Below are positions 62,912 through 64,000 of a DNA stretch of 64,000 nucleotides, piece after piece. The notes under the pieces are model-generated. The model ran no database searches. It was not told the origin of the DNA and saw only the letters and a program-made list of their open reading frames with translations. A program made the translations under genes and the position numbers. Origin of the DNA: Myxococcales bacterium (GTDB lineage Bacteria > Myxococcota_A > Polyangia > Polyangiales > JAFGIB01); NCBI GenBank assembly GCA_029880325.1, contig JAOUOP010000036.1, positions 1 through 64,000 on the forward strand. Reading direction: 5' to 3'. Each line of letters starts with the position of its first letter. Position 1 is the stretch's first letter.

Positions 62912-64000
62912 GTGAAGAGATCTTTCAGCGCGCTGCCCGTCTTTTTCGGGATCCTGCTCCTCGCGTCCACGGCACTGGCCGGAGGCAGCGAGTTTCCGGG
63001 CGATGGCGCGCACGGTCTGGGTCGCGGGGCCACCGGTTTCACCCGCGCCGACGATGGCACGGTGCTCTTGCGCAATCCGGCCCTGCTGGCCGATCTCTGG
63101 GACGACCAGGCCCTGGTCGGCGCCAGCCTGCAGCTGGTCGACGCCTGCTTTCAGCCCACCGGCGCCTACGGCTGGGGCACCCAGGAGGGTGTAGCCGATT
63201 TCGGCGAGGGGCCGCTCTACACCAACGCCGGCCAGGGCGATACCGATGTGCAGGGCCAGGCGCTGACGCGCTACACCGACGAGCCCTATCCGCGCGTCTG
63301 CTACCAGGGCCCCATGCCCTTTCTGCCGCAGGTGGCGCTGACCATGAAGCTCAGCGATGACCTGGGCGTGGGCCTCGGCTTTTTGCCGCCCGACGCCTCG
63401 GCCCTCAACCAATGGGGTAACCGCGACGGCACCGTGAACACCGAAAACGGTCTGCGCCCCAATCCCCTGCGCTACTACCGCTCCCACCAAAACGTCTCTT
63501 TCTTCACTCTCACCGGTGGTGTCGGCTACCGCATCTCGCCGCTGATCCGGGTCGGCCTGGCGCTGCAGTGGAACCTGGCGGTCTTCGAGTCGCGCACCTG
63601 GACCACGCCCTTCACCGGCCTCAATCCCGGCGACGATGTGCGAACCGATGTCTTCGGGCGCGACCTCTTCATCCCCGGCGTGATCGCCTCGGTGCAGCTT
63701 CGGCCCATCGACAGGCTGGATGTGGCCCTGGGCTTCAAGTGGAGCGAAGCCATCGAGTCCAAGGCCAAGCTCGACATCACTTCGAGCGCCTTCGGCACCG
63801 GCGAGGTCTTCGAATACATCGATGGCGGCAGCGGTGAGCTGGCCCTGGCCTCGGCGACCGTGCCGACCACCGCCCACAATCAGACCGGCATCGTGAGGGC
63901 ACCGCCGATCTGGGCGCCGCAGCTGTCGCTGGGCCTGCGCTACAGCGAACCGCTGAAGCCGCGTGTGCGCGACTGGAAGCTCGCGCGCGAGGTGGCCAAG
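62912..64000 (+). CDS. FadL/OmpP1-family outer-membrane protein, partial (runs off window)
   Basis: 363 codons are visible without a stop. It starts at GTG 62912 (VKRSFSALPVFFGILLLAST) with signal cleavage near ALAGG. The mature start EFPGDGAHGLGRGATGFTRA and DDGTVLLRNPALLADL match the FadL/OMPP1/TodX pattern (G-x-x-A-x-GRGG-x-x-A then NPA). Alternating beta-strand stretches follow (LTGGVGYRISPLIRVGLALQ, RLDVALGFKWSEAIES). Such porins take up hydrophobic compounds. The C-terminus lies beyond 64000. Confidence 0.85.
   Translation, partial: MKRSFSALPVFFGILLLASTALAGGSEFPGDGAHGLGRGATGFTRADDGTVLLRNPALLADLWDDQALVGASLQLVDACFQPTGAYGWGTQEGVADFGEGPLYTNAGQGDTDVQGQALTRYTDEPYPRVCYQGPMPFLPQVALTMKLSDDLGVGLGFLPPDASALNQWGNRDGTVNTENGLRPNPLRYYRSHQNVSFFTLTGGVGYRISPLIRVGLALQWNLAVFESRTWTTPFTGLNPGDDVRTDVFGRDLFIPGVIASVQLRPIDRLDVALGFKWSEAIESKAKLDITSSAFGTGEVFEYIDGGSGELALASATVPTTAHNQTGIVRAPPIWAPQLSLGLRYSEPLKPRVRDWKLAREVAK

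Overview
The window looks like a chromosomal segment of a high-GC Gram-negative bacterium, most likely a myxobacterium or relative (Myxococcota). The reasons are a GC content near 65-70 %, many predicted outer-membrane and lipoprotein genes with low-complexity spacers, a TonB-dependent receptor, a FadL-type porin, and the prs-rplY-pth-rpsF-rpsR-rplI-dnaB housekeeping order. This assignment is inferred from gene content and style; no rRNA or tRNA gene is visible.

Layout. 0.1-9 kb: a secreted metallophosphoesterase, a large membrane sulfatase-like protein with HEAT-like repeats, a TonB-dependent receptor and a PKD lipoprotein. 8.9-19.1 kb: a cobalamin block. A minus-strand beta-propeller lipoprotein lies behind a textbook cobalamin riboswitch. 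Divergent from it runs an anaerobic-type corrin operon (FNR-like reductase, cbiD, cbiC, cbiE/cbiT, cbiL, cbiH/cobJ, an unknown gene, cbiF, cbiA, cbiK). The operon carries several lesions: an in-frame TAG between the cbiE and cbiT halves, a cbiL cut to its first third, a -1 frame break in cobJ exactly on a C CCA AAA slippery heptamer, and a 156-bp palindromic element inserted in frame in cbiA. No cbiG or cbiJ is recognisable. 19-32 kb: ordinary metabolic and regulatory genes (DUF5995-like, HAD, carboxypeptidase Taq, small-multidrug-export family, thiolase, SDR, purB, riboflavin synthase, two HTH regulators, NUDIX, acyltransferase-like membrane protein). 32.4-37.8 kb: housekeeping prs, rplY, pth, rpsF, rpsR, rplI, dnaB. 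38-39.8 kb: a VWA lipoprotein and a DUF2807-like lipoprotein.

40.1-60.3 kb holds the main accessory system, a complete BREX phage-defence locus on the minus strand. Its gene set and order match BREX type 6: brxE-brxA-brxB-brxC-pglX // pglZ-brxD-brxHI, with no brxL. The two halves are each tightly packed, mostly with 4-bp start/stop overlaps. They are separated by a 4.1-kb insert carrying two unrelated two-gene modules. One is a DEDD exonuclease with an overlapping nucleotidyltransferase, on the plus strand. The other is a membrane protein with an overlapping exported trypsin-like protease, on the minus strand and visibly lower in GC. This embedded cargo is the best candidate for something undescribed. 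Part of pglX also drops sharply in GC, as expected for a swapped target-recognition region.

60.7-64 kb: a Tat-exported, lipidated molybdopterin oxidoreductase with a 12-bp tandem repeat in its linker, a CitE-like CoA lyase, and the start of a FadL-type porin that runs off the end of the window.
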